The position numbers and the translations under genes were made by a program. Positions 25,765 to 35,022 of a DNA stretch of 64,000 bases are shown one piece after another. The notes under the pieces are model-generated. The model made no database searches, was not told the origin of the DNA, and saw only the letters and a program-made list of their open reading frames with translations. Numbering within the stretch: the stretch's first letter is position 1; each line of letters starts with the position of its first letter. The stretch comes from Leisingera aquimarina DSM 24565 (GTDB lineage Bacteria > Pseudomonadota > Alphaproteobacteria > Rhodobacterales > Rhodobacteraceae). The stretch lies in contig NZ_KI421504.1 of NCBI RefSeq assembly GCF_000473165.1, positions 2,143,958 through 2,207,957 on the forward strand, read 5' to 3'.

Positions 25765-26055
25765 ATGTCGCGCCGTTGCGAACTGACCGGAAAAGGCCCG
25801 ATGACTGGCAACAATGTCAGCCACGCGAAAAACAGAACCCGCCGCCGGTTTCTGCCGAACCTGAATGATGTGACCCTGCAGTCCGAGACCCTGGGCCGCG
25901 GCGTCAAGCTGAAGATCTCCGCAGCTGCGCTGCGCTCGGTTGATCACCGCGGCGGCCTGGACGCCTTCCTGGCAAAAGCCAAGAACGAAGAGCTGTCCGA
26001 CAACGCACTGAAAGTGAAAAAAGAGATCGCCAAGGCACAAGCCGCCCAGGCCTGA
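25765..26055 (+). CDS. rpmB: 50S ribosomal protein L28
   Basis: A 96-residue ribosomal protein, the alphaproteobacterial long form. [20 protein letters not shown] and [13 protein letters not shown] are diagnostic. ATG 25765 follows GAAGGATGA; an upstream in-frame start at 25699 is rejected because of this and the conserved N terminus. The tail [12 protein letters not shown] is typical of Rhodobacteraceae. It is likely monocistronic. Confidence 0.97.
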   Translation: MSRRCELTGKGPMTGNNVSHAKNRTRRRFLPNLNDVTLQSETLGRGVKLKISAAALRSVDHRGGLDAFLAKAKNEELSDNALKVKKEIAKAQAAQA

Positions 26056-26208
26056 TAGACTTGGCTTGATCGAACTGGCCTGATCCTTTCACCGGATTAC
26101 AGTTACAGACACCGCGCATGAGCAATCATGCGCGGTGTTTGCGTTGGCACAATCTGCCGCGGCAAAGCCCCTTGCAGCGGCGGTCCCGCACAGGCATATC
26201 TTCTTGTG

Positions 26209-26556
26209 ATGAAACACTTTTCACGCATTTACTTTGGCCTGTTCCTGGCCTTTGCGGTTGCTCTGACTGCGCATAGCGCCGCCGCGCGGCAAGGCGCGCG
26301 GGATGCGGCCGGGCAGATGGTGATCTGCACCGGCATGGGGCCGGAAGTTATCTATGTGGACAGCGAAGGCCAGCCGGTCCAGCCGCCGCACAGCTGCCCC
26401 GATTGCGTGATGCATCTGCTGGACGCCGTGGCGCCGCCTGCCGCGCTGCCGGTTCCCGGGCAGTCAGCGGGCCGCGTGCACGCGGTTTCGCATAAGGCCG
26501 CCATCGGCCGCTATTGCAAACCAAGTACCACCGCACGTTCGCCGCCTGCGGCCTAG
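26209..26556 (+). CDS. DUF2946-like small exported protein
   Basis: A 115-residue protein starting MKHFSRIYFGLFLAFAVALT with a signal-anchor helix. It has the short motif MVICTGMGPEVIYVDSEGQP followed by HSCPDCVMHLLDA (CxxC). This layout is DUF2946-like, a group often found near copper-handling genes. It lies 56 bp upstream of a PCuAC copper chaperone gene, which supports a copper role by context only. The frame extends upstream to 26128, but that part has no signal-like start. Confidence 0.65.
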   Translation: MKHFSRIYFGLFLAFAVALTAHSAAARQGARDAAGQMVICTGMGPEVIYVDSEGQPVQPPHSCPDCVMHLLDAVAPPAALPVPGQSAGRVHAVSHKAAIGRYCKPSTTARSPPAA

Positions 26557-26612
26557 CCCCAGACAATCCCATTACCTCAAAATTCCAATCGCTTCTTATG
26601 AGGAGACATATA

Positions 26613-27089
26613 ATGTCCCTGAAATCCGTATTCCTTGTTGCCGCTGCGGCAGCCGCTTTGGTCGGGTCCGCTTTTGCAGATGGTGCCCACAAGTTCATGG
26701 TCCATGACCAATACGCGCGGGTGTCCTCGCCCATCGCCAAGGCCGGTGCGGCCTTCATGGCGATCACGAACCAGACCCACGCGGATGACCGGCTGATCGA
26801 TGTCCGCTCGGATGTGGCCGCCAGGGTGCAGCTGCACACCCACAAGGAAGGTGATGACGGTGTCATGAAGATGATGCATGTGGAAGAAGGCTTTGCCATT
26901 GCCGAGGGCGATACCCATATGCTGAAGCGCGGCGGCGACCACATCATGTTCATGGGGCTGAACCAGGCGCTGAACCACGGCGATGTGGTCAAAGTCACGC
27001 TGGTGTTCGAAAACGCCGGAGAGATCGAAATCGAAGTGCCCGTCGATCTGGAGCGCAAGGCCGAAGGCCACGGTAGCCACTCGAACTGA
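26613..27089 (+). CDS. copper chaperone PCu(A)C family
   Basis: A 158-residue periplasmic protein. The signal peptide is MSLKSVFLVAAAAAALVGSA, cut near FADG. The PCuAC cupredoxin-like domain includes VHDQYARVSSPIAKAGAAFM, ITNQTHADDRLIDVRS, and the metal region VQLHTHKEGDDGVMKMMHVE. In classic members the late copper motif is HxM; here it is HTH followed by MKMM. The C-terminal tail HGSHSN adds histidines. It is expected to deliver copper for cytochrome oxidase assembly. ATG 26613 follows AGGAGA. Confidence 0.9.
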   Translation: MSLKSVFLVAAAAAALVGSAFADGAHKFMVHDQYARVSSPIAKAGAAFMAITNQTHADDRLIDVRSDVAARVQLHTHKEGDDGVMKMMHVEEGFAIAEGDTHMLKRGGDHIMFMGLNQALNHGDVVKVTLVFENAGEIEIEVPVDLERKAEGHGSHSN

Positions 27090-27147
27090 CCAAGCACTGG
27101 CAGGGCGGGCGCGGCGTCAGGCTGCGCTGCAGCCCTCCTTCGCGCCC

Positions 27148-27171
27148 AAAGCCCGCCGTCTGGCGGGCTTT
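27148..27171. terminator. bidirectional terminator
   Basis: Arms AAAGCCCGCC and GGCGGGCTTT with a 4-nt loop, between the convergent PCuAC and sirtuin genes. Confidence 0.8.
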
Positions 27172-27184
27172 CTGGTGTCCAGGA

Positions 27185-27883
27185 TCAGCCCAGCAGCTCT
27201 GCCACCCAGGCCGGTACGGTTTCGCTGGCGCGACCAAAGCGGCGCTCGGCAAAGCGGGAGGCGGTGGCCGAGGGTTCCAGGTTCAGCTCTACCGTATGGG
27301 CGCCCGCCAGATGCGCCTCATCGACAAAGGCAGCGGCCGGGTAGACCTCGCCGGAGGTGCCGATGGCGGCAAACACATCCGCCGCCGCCAAATGCGCAAA
27401 GATCTCTTCCATGAAATAGGGGATCTCGCCGAACCAGACCACATCCGGACGAGCTGCAGGGGCAGCGCAAGCAGGGCAGGGCTGGTCTGTCTGAATTTCC
27501 AGCGGTGCAGTCCAGCCATGGCCGCAAGCGGCACACAGCGCCCCCGCCAGCGTGCCATGCATGTGCAGCACATGCTGCGCACCGCCTGCCTCATGCAGGC
27601 CGTCTACATTCTGTGTGACAATCACCACTTCGCCCGCGTGCTCTGCCTGCAGCCGCGCCAGCGCCTGATGCGCCGCATTGGGCCGGGCCTCAGCCGCCTG
27701 GGCGCGGCGGGCGTTGTAAAAGCGATGCACCAGATCCGGGTTGCAGGCAAAACCTTCGGGCGTTGCCACATCCTCGATCCGGTGCTGCGCCCACAGGCCC
27801 CCTTCGTCGCGGAAAGTACCCAGCCCGCTTTCGGCAGAAATCCCGGCGCCGGTCAGGATGACAATCTTCGCACTCTTTCCCAT
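27185..27883 (-). CDS. cobB: NAD-dependent protein deacylase (class III sirtuin)
   Basis: A 232-residue sirtuin that removes acyl groups from lysines with NAD. It has TGAGISAESGLGTFRD, TQNVDGLHEAGG and the catalytic histidine in HMHGTL (His109). The zinc cysteines are in LCAACG and CPAC. Tyr56 and Arg59 in FYNARR are the Y-x-x-R acyl-pocket pair of SIRT5-like enzymes, suggesting desuccinylase as well as deacetylase activity. ATG 27883 is chosen over 27904. It is divergent from the phosphatase gene, with 49 bp between start codons. Confidence 0.93.
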   Translation of the reverse strand: MGKSAKIVILTGAGISAESGLGTFRDEGGLWAQHRIEDVATPEGFACNPDLVHRFYNARRAQAAEARPNAAHQALARLQAEHAGEVVIVTQNVDGLHEAGGAQHVLHMHGTLAGALCAACGHGWTAPLEIQTDQPCPACAAPAARPDVVWFGEIPYFMEEIFAHLAAADVFAAIGTSGEVYPAAAFVDEAHLAGAHTVELNLEPSATASRFAERRFGRASETVPAWVAELLG

Positions 27884-27932
27884 CGCCGCGGAACCTCTTA
27901 TCACTGACCCTGTTCAATGGAGCCATAAACCC

Positions 27933-28370
27933 ATGCCTACCCGTATTCTGTTTGTCTGCCTAGGAAACATCTGCCGCTCCCCGGCGGCTGAGGGCGTGTT
28001 CCGCGTGCTTTGCCCCGAAGCTGAGACTGACAGTGCCGGCACAGCCTCCTATCACGCAGGCGAGCCGCCGTATGGCCCGATGCAGGCGGCGGCAAAGGCG
28101 CGAGGGCTGGACATCTCGGACCTGCGCGCGCGGCAGTTCCGGCGGGATGATTTCGCAGCCTTCGATCTGATTATCGCAATGGATGCCAGTAATCTGGAGA
28201 ATATCGAGGCCCTGCGCCCGGCAGGCAATGAAATCCCGGTGCGTCTGTTCACGGACTACGCTCCGACATCAGGTGCCGACTATGTGCCGGACCCTTACTA
28301 TACCCGCGATTTCGACGGCTGCCTGGATCTGATCGGGATTGCCGCCAAGGGTCTCAAAACGTCACTCTGA
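27933..28370 (+). CDS. low-molecular-weight protein tyrosine phosphatase
   Basis: A 145-residue phosphatase. The P-loop is CLGNICRS at residues 9-16 (C-x5-R-S), and the general-acid loop is VPDPYYTRD near residue 115. The length is normal. MPTRILFVCLG fixes the start at 27933; the frame runs upstream antisense to the sirtuin gene. Such enzymes are often linked to tyrosine kinases of polysaccharide export, but no kinase gene is near. The stop is separated by one base from the end of a convergent LysR gene. Confidence 0.92.
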   Translation: MPTRILFVCLGNICRSPAAEGVFRVLCPEAETDSAGTASYHAGEPPYGPMQAAAKARGLDISDLRARQFRRDDFAAFDLIIAMDASNLENIEALRPAGNEIPVRLFTDYAPTSGADYVPDPYYTRDFDGCLDLIGIAAKGLKTSL

Positions 28371-28371
28371 C

Positions 28372-29337
28372 TTAAACGGCGATCACCCGGAACCCGCCTG
28401 CCAGGAACGGCAGCTGCTGCACCGCCGGATCGATCATCTGGGTCTGCACTAGGCGGCGCAGGGTTTCCGCGACGTCGCGCGGCACCCGGTCGGCCCAATC
28501 GGCAGCGGTGAACAGCGAGATCGTCCGCGACATCTCGCCAAAGGGCAGCGGAAAGGCGTCGATCTGATCGTGGAAGCGCGCCGCCCGCATATAGCCCAGC
28601 GGGGTGGTGACCGCCCAGCCGATCCGCCGTGCCACCATCGCCATCAACGCCAGATGCGAGCCGACCTCGAAACGGTCCTCGAACTCCAGCTTCTGACGGC
28701 TCAGAAGCCCCTCGATCTGCTGCGAGATCAGCTGCTCGCGCGCGTAGCGCAGGAACGGCAAATCCTGCAGCTGCTCTGCAGCCTGTGCCGCATCGGACAA
28801 GGCGCCGCGCGGCGCCACCAGGATGAAGGGATCGCGCACCAGCGGGTATTCCACTAGCCCTTCGTGCAGCCCGCCGGCGGTGGCGGCAACGGCAATGTGC
28901 AGCTCGCGGGCCTCCATTGCTTGCACGATGTCATGGCTGGAGGCTGTGATCATTTTGAACCGGCATTGGGTCAGGCTATCCGCAAGGATGGTCGCCAGCC
29001 GCGGGGTCAGGTCATTGTCGAAATCATCAATCAGACCGATCGACAACGCCTGCAAGTGGCTGAGATCCATCACCGTCAGCTCGCTCTGCGCCAGCCGCAG
29101 TTCCGACAGCACCGCCTCGGTCCGGGCCAGGAAGCTGCGACCCGCGGCGGTCAGCACCATCGGGCGGCGGCCGTGGTCGATCAATTCGCTGTCCAGCGCC
29201 TTTTCCAGATTGCGCATCTGCTGGCTGACCGCGGGCTGGCTGAGACCGGTCATTTCCGCCGCCTGCGCCACCGAACCGGTCTTGGCCAGCGCCTCGAACA
29301 CTTCCAGCCCGCGCAGGGTAACACCTTTGATCAACAT
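28372..29337 (-). CDS. LysR-family transcriptional regulator
   Basis: A 321-residue regulator. The N-terminal winged helix-turn-helix is seen in LRGLEVFEALAKTGSVAQAA with SQPAVSQQMRNLEKAL. The effector-binding domain begins near LSIGLIDDFDND. ATG 29337 (MLIKGVTLRG) is preferred, since the 21 residues upstream are not LysR-like. No divergent target gene is adjacent, so its regulon is unknown. Confidence 0.9.
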   Translation of the reverse strand: MLIKGVTLRGLEVFEALAKTGSVAQAAEMTGLSQPAVSQQMRNLEKALDSELIDHGRRPMVLTAAGRSFLARTEAVLSELRLAQSELTVMDLSHLQALSIGLIDDFDNDLTPRLATILADSLTQCRFKMITASSHDIVQAMEARELHIAVAATAGGLHEGLVEYPLVRDPFILVAPRGALSDAAQAAEQLQDLPFLRYAREQLISQQIEGLLSRQKLEFEDRFEVGSHLALMAMVARRIGWAVTTPLGYMRAARFHDQIDAFPLPFGEMSRTISLFTAADWADRVPRDVAETLRRLVQTQMIDPAVQQLPFLAGGFRVIAV

Positions 29338-29455
29338 GCAATCGCTCCAATACCTTAGGCCGTTTGTTCCGCGTTGCAGCTGCCTGGTCAAGGGGGGCAA
29401 AGCGGCAGCCTTTCCCCCTTGCGAAAATGCCGCAGCGCAGATGCGTCAAAACAGG

Positions 29456-29480
29456 CAAAGGCGCCCGTGGGGCGCCTTTG
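29456..29480 (-). terminator. terminator after the small secreted protein gene
   Basis: Perfect 11-bp arms CAAAGGCGCCC and GGGCGCCTTTG, loop GTG, located 35 bp past the minus-strand stop at 29516. Confidence 0.7.
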
Positions 29481-29515
29481 CATTGCCATGCGGCTTAGGA
29501 ATGGAGGGGGCAGGC

Positions 29516-29827
29516 TCAGCCGCAGCTGCGCGCCGCATGATCGCCAAAGGCCTTATAGCGCAGCCACAGCCGTTCGTCGGTGCGACTAGAGGACTGGCGC
29601 ACGACCTGGGCCTGATGCGGATCGGAAAACCATTTTGAGACGGTCTTGCGCTCGGCCCGTGTCAGGCTGCGGTTGGCCACTTTCTGGATGCAGCTGCACA
29701 ACCCGGGCGAGGCGGCGGTGCGGTCCGATTGGCGGCAGGCGCGCTCAATCGCGCCGGCGTCGGCGCCGACGGGCGCCAGCGCGGTGAGGAACCCGGCGCA
29801 AAGCGCGGCGGTTAGGAAGGATTTCAT
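29516..29827 (-). CDS. small secreted protein, conserved in Rhodobacteraceae
   Basis: A 103-residue protein starting MKSFLTAALCAGFLTALAP with a clear signal peptide. The mature part has four cysteines (IERACRQ, GLCSCIQ, ARSCG) and the motif KWFSDPHQAQVVRQSS. I recall similar Rhodobacteraceae proteins carrying the label 'arginine transporter', which is not supported by anything here. A periplasmic disulfide-bonded protein is the safest reading. ATG 29827 is used; the longer frame to 29911 has no signal at its start. Confidence 0.7.
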   Translation of the reverse strand: MKSFLTAALCAGFLTALAPVGADAGAIERACRQSDRTAASPGLCSCIQKVANRSLTRAERKTVSKWFSDPHQAQVVRQSSSRTDERLWLRYKAFGDHAARSCG

Positions 29828-29980
29828 CTGGCTCGTGCCTCGTTTTTTGGCAAGCGGGTCTGCTGCCCGCGGAATTACCCGCAGTATGCCAAAAGCCAAA
29901 GCGCGATTCAATCATGGTAAACGGGATGCTGAAAGGTTCGGAGCGCCGTTGTCTGCGGCGCCCCGGTCTTGTGTCCTGCC

Positions 29981-30163
29981 TCAGGCCTGGTTCGGCCCGC
30001 GCAGGGCGCGGATTGCCTGGCGCACGGCTTTCCAGTCCGCCGCCTCGTCGTCTTTGCCGGCTTCTTCGCAGGCGCGCATCTTCTGTGCGGCTTCAAGCTC
30101 GGCCTTGTCGCCATGCGCGCTGTAGAGCGCGCGGGCATATTCGGTCGCTTTGATTGCATCCAT
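29981..30163 (-). CDS. small conserved cytoplasmic protein (60 residues)
   Basis: MDAIKATEYARALYSAHGDK begins a 60-residue acidic helical protein with one cysteine, ending IRALRGPNQA. The start is backed by an excellent ribosome-binding site, AAGGAGGA, about 7 bp upstream on the minus strand. I recall homologues in Rhodobacteraceae but know no function. The larger antisense and overlapping frames across this region have no such signal. Confidence 0.7.
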   Translation of the reverse strand: MDAIKATEYARALYSAHGDKAELEAAQKMRACEEAGKDDEAADWKAVRQAIRALRGPNQA

Positions 30164-30319
30164 GCGGGTCGTCCTCCTTTGCTGTGTTTCCCGCCAGAGG
30201 GGCGCGCGTTTCGCGGAATGAGGCGAGTATAGCGCATTTTGGTCCCGTGCGCAGGGAGAGCGGAAAATTTGAGGTGTTTTGGAAGGCTGACGAGACTGTG
30301 CTTGATATCAATTGAGCGC

Positions 30320-30425
30320 GACCGGAAGTGACAGGACGCGAAGGGCGGCGCCCGGTCCGAGGGTGGGGGCAAAGCGCCCGCCCGTGGGGGCGGACCGGGC
30401 GCTGCCCGGCGTGCCGCCGGGCGGG
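30320..30425 (+). repeat. palindromic repeat G, copy 1
   Basis: Outer arms GCGCCCGGTCCG and CGGACCGGGCGC bracket GAGGGTGGGGGCAAAGCGCC and CGCCCGTGGGGG. A related sequence, including AAGCGCCC, CCCGTGGGG and GGGCGCTGCCCGG in the same order, lies in the opposite orientation at 35023-35110. The two copies flank the lepA region. Confidence 0.75.
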
Positions 30426-30428
30426 AGA

Positions 30429-31676
30429 TCAAATTTCTATGGCAGGGCTTTCAAATACGCTTGAGCTTGCTGGGGCGTCTTGGGCAGGTGAAGAAACTTC
30501 GCCGAACAACATGTTCTGGTAATGAGAGATATTCTCAAGCCGACGCTGCATGCCTTTGGTATCCCCGCTCACGAACCACAAGCCCGTGCAAAGAGCTGCG
30601 TACAGCTTCCAATCACCCAGGCTCGTGCCCAGTTGCTTTTTGAACGCATCGGAAAACACGGAAGATTGCGAGGCACTGGCTTTCTGCAGCTCATTTTCCA
30701 GCTCAGCGACTTTCGCATTCAGGCGGCCAATTTCCGTGCGAAGCTGGTCTTCCACGTCGCTGGTAGCAATCCCCCCGCTCGGTGCATTCTGGATGGCGGC
30801 GTTTACTGCCAGCAGCAAGGCAGGCAAAGCCGTGAGTGGCTCCAAGGCATCAGGAAGCGCATTGGCGCCGGTTTCTGCGTGAAAACGTTCAATGCTGTGA
30901 GTGACCTGCGCGGCCAGCCCTTGCAGGCTTGCGGAGGCGATTATCCGGTTTTCTATCAGATGGCTTGCGGACTTGGGTTCGTGCTTGGCGAACCGTTCCT
31001 TGCCGCTTGACGGCGTATTGAACTCAGCCTTGATGCGCTCAATTTCGGCAGCGACGGTTTCGGGGCCTGCGTCCCAGATTGCATCGTCGATCAGGGCAAC
31101 ACGGTGCTGGAGGTCCCAGTCGAGTGGCTTTCCATCAAGGAAACCTTGGTACCATTCGCGCCAGAAATCCCATGGTTCGTTTTGCGATAGCGGAGCTGAA
31201 AACGCAGTCCACCTGTCTAGATGCGGTTGGGGACGTTGCGAACCATGCCAAAGTGGCTGCGAAAATAGATTTTTTGGCGGGTGCTTTGTTTGACTGAGTT
31301 GGGTTAGAGACGATGCGTCGAGAATGGCAGCTTCCTGTCGCTCTACTGAGCGAAGTGCGGAAACACTATACGCAGCCGATAATGCAGCAGCATTTTTGGG
31401 AGCTGCTAATAGGTGTGATGCAGCCCTAGCTGCATGGCAAGCTGAGCGAGCCGCGGTATTGGCAGATCGATTCGTGTATCGTGCACCTGAGCGAGGAGCC
31501 TCATCAGCGGCCAAATGATTGGCCTTTTCAGCCGCGCGAGCTGCGCGAAGCAAGCTGTTGTAACTTCTGGATTCGCAAGCCGAAATCGTCGCTGCAGTTA
31601 AAACCGACCGCATTGAAGGGAGTAGTAGTCCTGCATTCATAGCGGCCGCAGGGGCTTTCGGCATGACCAACGGCAA
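30429..31676 (-). CDS. hypothetical protein with coiled coil, non-ATG start
   Basis: About 415 residues. I do not recognise a family name. Residues ~1-120 are Ala-rich with many RAA/AARSA repeats, and ~169-206 form a Trp-rich block (NEPWDFWREWYQGFLDGKPL, then IDDAIWDAGP). A probable coiled coil lies at 307-335 and a short hydrophobic LYAALCTGLWFVSG near the C terminus. The listed start is TTG at 31676. The frame stays open to a TAG at 31794-31796 and reads LQYIKTQDQLTAWLETQERT there, with no ATG, so the true N terminus may be longer or the 5' end damaged. Context is accessory, beside lepA. Confidence 0.6.
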   Translation of the reverse strand: MPLVMPKAPAAAMNAGLLLPSMRSVLTAATISACESRSYNSLLRAARAAEKANHLAADEAPRSGARYTNRSANTAARSACHAARAASHLLAAPKNAAALSAAYSVSALRSVERQEAAILDASSLTQLSQTKHPPKNLFSQPLWHGSQRPQPHLDRWTAFSAPLSQNEPWDFWREWYQGFLDGKPLDWDLQHRVALIDDAIWDAGPETVAAEIERIKAEFNTPSSGKERFAKHEPKSASHLIENRIIASASLQGLAAQVTHSIERFHAETGANALPDALEPLTALPALLLAVNAAIQNAPSGGIATSDVEDQLRTEIGRLNAKVAELENELQKASASQSSVFSDAFKKQLGTSLGDWKLYAALCTGLWFVSGDTKGMQRRLENISHYQNMLFGEVSSPAQDAPASSSVFESPAIEI

Positions 31677-31869
31677 ATTGCGAAGCGCTGCTCTAGATGC
31701 GAAGGCGACGCAAATTGTCCGTTCCTGTGTTTCCAGCCATGCTGTTAGCTGGTCTTGCGTCTTTATGTACTGCAGAACAATGTCTCCGAATTTCTAGTCC
31801 GCGAATTATAGTTGATTGAGAGGCAACGCCCGCTTGACCAAATCCCGAATCCAAATCATATCCCCTTGC

Positions 31870-33669
31870 ATGACAGAGCTCTCAAAGATCCGCAATTTCT
31901 CCATCGTCGCCCACATCGACCATGGCAAATCCACCCTCGCTGACCGGCTCATCCAGGAGACCGGCACGGTGAAGGACCGCGATATGAAGGAACAGCTGCT
32001 CGACTCGATGGATATCGAGCGCGAGCGCGGGATCACCATCAAGGCCAACACCGTCCGCATCGACTACACCGCCGATGATGGCGAGACATACGTGCTGAAC
32101 CTGATCGACACCCCTGGCCACGTCGACTTTGCCTATGAGGTCTCCCGCTCGATGCGCGCGGTTGAAGGCTCGCTGCTGGTCGTGGACAGCTCACAAGGGG
32201 TCGAGGCGCAGACCCTGGCCAATGTCTATCACGCGATGGAGGCCGACCACGAGATCGTGCCGGTGCTGAACAAGATCGACCTGCCGGCCTCCGACTGCGA
32301 CCGGGTGGCGGAACAGATCGAGGATGTGATCGGCATCGACGCCTCGGGCGCCATTCAGGTGTCGGCCAAGACCGGCCAGGGCATCCGCGAAACTCTGGAA
32401 GCCATCGTGCAGCATCTGCCCGCCCCCAAAGGCACCCGCGACGCGCCGCTGAAGGCGATGCTGGTGGACTCGTGGTACGACGCCTATCTTGGCGTGATCG
32501 TGCTGGTGCGGGTGATGGACGGCACCCTGAAAAAGGGCATGCGGGTCAAATTCATGTCCAACGACACCCTGCACCATGTGGACCGCATCGGCGTGTTCCG
32601 CCCGGAAATGCAGATGATCGACTCTCTGGGCCCGGGCGAGATCGGCTTCCTCACCGCCTCGATCAAACAGGTGCGCGACACCCGCGTCGGCGACACCATC
32701 ACCAATGACCGCAACGGCACCGAGACCGCGCTGCCGGGCTTCAAACCCGCCCAGCCGGTGGTGTTCTGCGGCCTGTTCCCGGTCGACAGCGCCGAATTCG
32801 AAGACCTGCGCGACGCCATCGACAAGCTGGCCCTGAACGACGCCTCCTTCAGTTTCGAAATGGAAACTTCCGCAGCACTTGGCTTCGGCTTCCGTTGCGG
32901 CTTCCTTGGCCTGTTGCACCTCGAAGTGATCCGCGACCGGATTGAGCGCGAATACAACATCGAGCTGATCACCACGGCTCCATCGGTGATCTACCACGTC
33001 TACATGAAAGACGGCGAGAAGACCGACCTGCACAACCCTGCCGACATGCCCGACATGTCCAAGGTCGATCACATCCAGGAGCCGCGCATCAAGGCGACGA
33101 TCCTGGTGCCCGACGACTACCTGGGCGACGTCCTCAAGCTCTGCCAGGAGCGCCGCGGCATTCAGGAGGACCTGACTTATGCCGGCTCCCGCGCCATGGT
33201 GGTCTATGACCTGCCGCTGAACGAGGTGGTGTTCGACTTCTACGACCGCCTGAAATCGGTGACCAAGGGCTATGCCTCCTTTGACTACCAGATGACCGGC
33301 TACCGCGAGGACGCGCTGGTCAAGATGTCGGTGCTGGTCAACGACGAGCCGGTGGACGCGCTGTCGATGATGGTGCACCGCGACCGCGCCGAGATGCGCG
33401 GCCGTGCGATGTGCGAAAAGCTGAAAGAGCTGATCCCGCGCCACATGTTCAAGATCCCGATCCAGGCGGCCATCGGCGGCAAGGTGATTGCGCGCGAGAC
33501 CCTGTCGGCGTTGCGCAAGGACGTGACCGCCAAATGCTACGGCGGCGACGCGACGCGGAAACGCAAGCTCTTGGACAAGCAGAAAGCGGGCAAGAAGAAG
33601 ATGCGGCAGTTCGGCAAGGTCGACATTCCGCAAGAGGCCTTCATCTCGGCGTTGAAGATGGACAGTTAA
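31870..33669 (+). CDS. lepA: elongation factor 4 (LepA)
   Basis: A 599-residue translational GTPase that binds stalled ribosomes and promotes back-translocation or ribosome assembly. The G1 motif is [11 protein letters not shown]2 [11 protein letters not shown]3 DTPGHVDF, G4 NKIDLP and G5 SAKTGQG. The LepA-specific C terminus includes [20 protein letters not shown] with [23 protein letters not shown] 31870 ([14 protein letters not shown]) is the standard start. It lies between two accessory genes, one on each strand. Confidence 0.98.
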   Translation: MTELSKIRNFSIVAHIDHGKSTLADRLIQETGTVKDRDMKEQLLDSMDIERERGITIKANTVRIDYTADDGETYVLNLIDTPGHVDFAYEVSRSMRAVEGSLLVVDSSQGVEAQTLANVYHAMEADHEIVPVLNKIDLPASDCDRVAEQIEDVIGIDASGAIQVSAKTGQGIRETLEAIVQHLPAPKGTRDAPLKAMLVDSWYDAYLGVIVLVRVMDGTLKKGMRVKFMSNDTLHHVDRIGVFRPEMQMIDSLGPGEIGFLTASIKQVRDTRVGDTITNDRNGTETALPGFKPAQPVVFCGLFPVDSAEFEDLRDAIDKLALNDASFSFEMETSAALGFGFRCGFLGLLHLEVIRDRIEREYNIELITTAPSVIYHVYMKDGEKTDLHNPADMPDMSKVDHIQEPRIKATILVPDDYLGDVLKLCQERRGIQEDLTYAGSRAMVVYDLPLNEVVFDFYDRLKSVTKGYASFDYQMTGYREDALVKMSVLVNDEPVDALSMMVHRDRAEMRGRAMCEKLKELIPRHMFKIPIQAAIGGKVIARETLSALRKDVTAKCYGGDATRKRKLLDKQKAGKKKMRQFGKVDIPQEAFISALKMDS

Positions 33670-33758
33670 TTGGCTTTCCTGCCGGATAGTGATTATAGAG
33701 CGGGGCCATAGGTCCCGCTTTGTTATGTTGGAGTAACTTGCCGAAAAAAAGGTCGAAA

Positions 33759-34974
33759 ATGAAATTGAAAGATGTGTTCGTTGCTGGTGGAATGCCTACT
33801 GTCACCTACATTGATCGAGAGCATCTCGGGCTTGAAAAGTCTTTGAGAGAAGAGCTTGCAGAAGGTTACAAGATTGTTGCAATCACTGGGCCAACAAAAT
33901 CGGGAAAAACGGTTCTTTGCAGAAAAGTTATTTCGGAGCAGGGTTCTGTTTGGGTTGACGGTGGGCAAGTCGAAAAAAAGTGACGATTTTTGGGGCAGTT
34001 TGCTTCGGGAGCTTGATTTGCCGGATGAGGAAACGGTTTCTGAGAAAACCAGTCTGACAGCCAGCTTTAAAGTTCTGATTGGGCTAAAAGCGCAAGTCAC
34101 AGATGGAGCGTCTGTTAAGTTCAACGGCGCGACTAAGAAAGAGATTCTACGGACTATGAGGGAGCGTGATATGACCCTTATAGTAGATGACTTTCACTAC
34201 CTTTCAAGTAAACTGCAAACTGAGGTTGTGCGGTCCTTGAAGTCTGAAGTTTTTGACGGATTGCAAGTCGTGTTTATCGCAGTCCCTCATCGGGCGCTTG
34301 ATGCTATTAGCGCCGAGCCTGAGATGGAAGGGCGCTACTCTCACATTAACATACCTGAGTGGAATGTTAGCGATCTTGGCGAGATATCGCGGGTGGGGTT
34401 TCCAAAGTTGGGAATGAGTGTGGATGCAGAGACAATCGCCGATTTTTGCGCGGAGTCCCTGGGAAGCCCCCTGCTAATGCAGAGATTTTGCGGGCGACTT
34501 TGTCTCAACTATAGTGTTGAAAAAACGGTGAAACCTGACAGAGATTTCGTTTCAACTATCGAGGTCAGAAAGGGAATATACCGTAAGGTTGCCGAGCAAT
34601 TTGGCTTCCCAACATTCGAAAAGTTGGCCAAAGGCCCCCAATCTAGGTCAAAGAGAAATCCGCGCCGATTGCGTGATGGCTCGGGTTCACTAGACATTTA
34701 CCAAGCTATCTTGGTTGCGGTTGGGAATACCGGACCTAAACCAAAGTTGCACTACGATAAAATTCGTGAGGCTTTGCAAAAGCTTTTACGTGACTACGAC
34801 GTTCCGCAGAAGCATGAAGTTTCTAATGCTCTTGGTCAAATGGAGAGTATTGCACGCAAGAAGCTTAAAGGAGAGCCTGTTTTGGAATGGTCTGATGATT
34901 TCTTGTATCTGACGAACCCTTTTTTGATGTTCTATATGAGGTGGTCAGACACTGAGGAAATTTCGAAAGTTTAG
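33759..34974 (+). pseudogene. P-loop ATPase with C-terminal winged-helix-like domain, frameshifted
   Basis: The reading frame from ATG 33759 encodes MKLKDVFVAGGMPTVTYIDR and Walker A GPTKSGKT (about 44-51), then stops at TGA 33981 just after a run of seven A (33973-33979). With six A the frame would continue SDDFWGSLLRELDLPDEE to 34974, giving about 404 residues. Walker B is LIVDDFHY (~140-147), followed by VVFIAVPHRALD (sensor-like) and a C-terminal domain ending FLMFYMRWSD. The architecture resembles AAA/STAND-type NTPases. GC is visibly lower than in flanking genes, pointing to transfer. It may be a recent pseudogene, a sequencing error, or a slippage-controlled gene. Confidence 0.72.
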
Positions 34975-35022
34975 TAAGCTGTAGTAGCGATGGCTGATAA
35001 GTGTTTTGGTCTGTCAAAAGTT

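Noticed and set aside
32191-33633. 480-residue minus-strand frame opposite lepA
   Set aside because: Antisense shadow of lepA; no recognisable protein features.
33973-33983. Programmed -1 frameshift at A-AAA-AAG
   Set aside because: The heptamer is present in phase, but the -1 frame ends after about 25 codons. The ATPase continues in the +1 (or -2) frame, so classic -1 slippage does not restore it.
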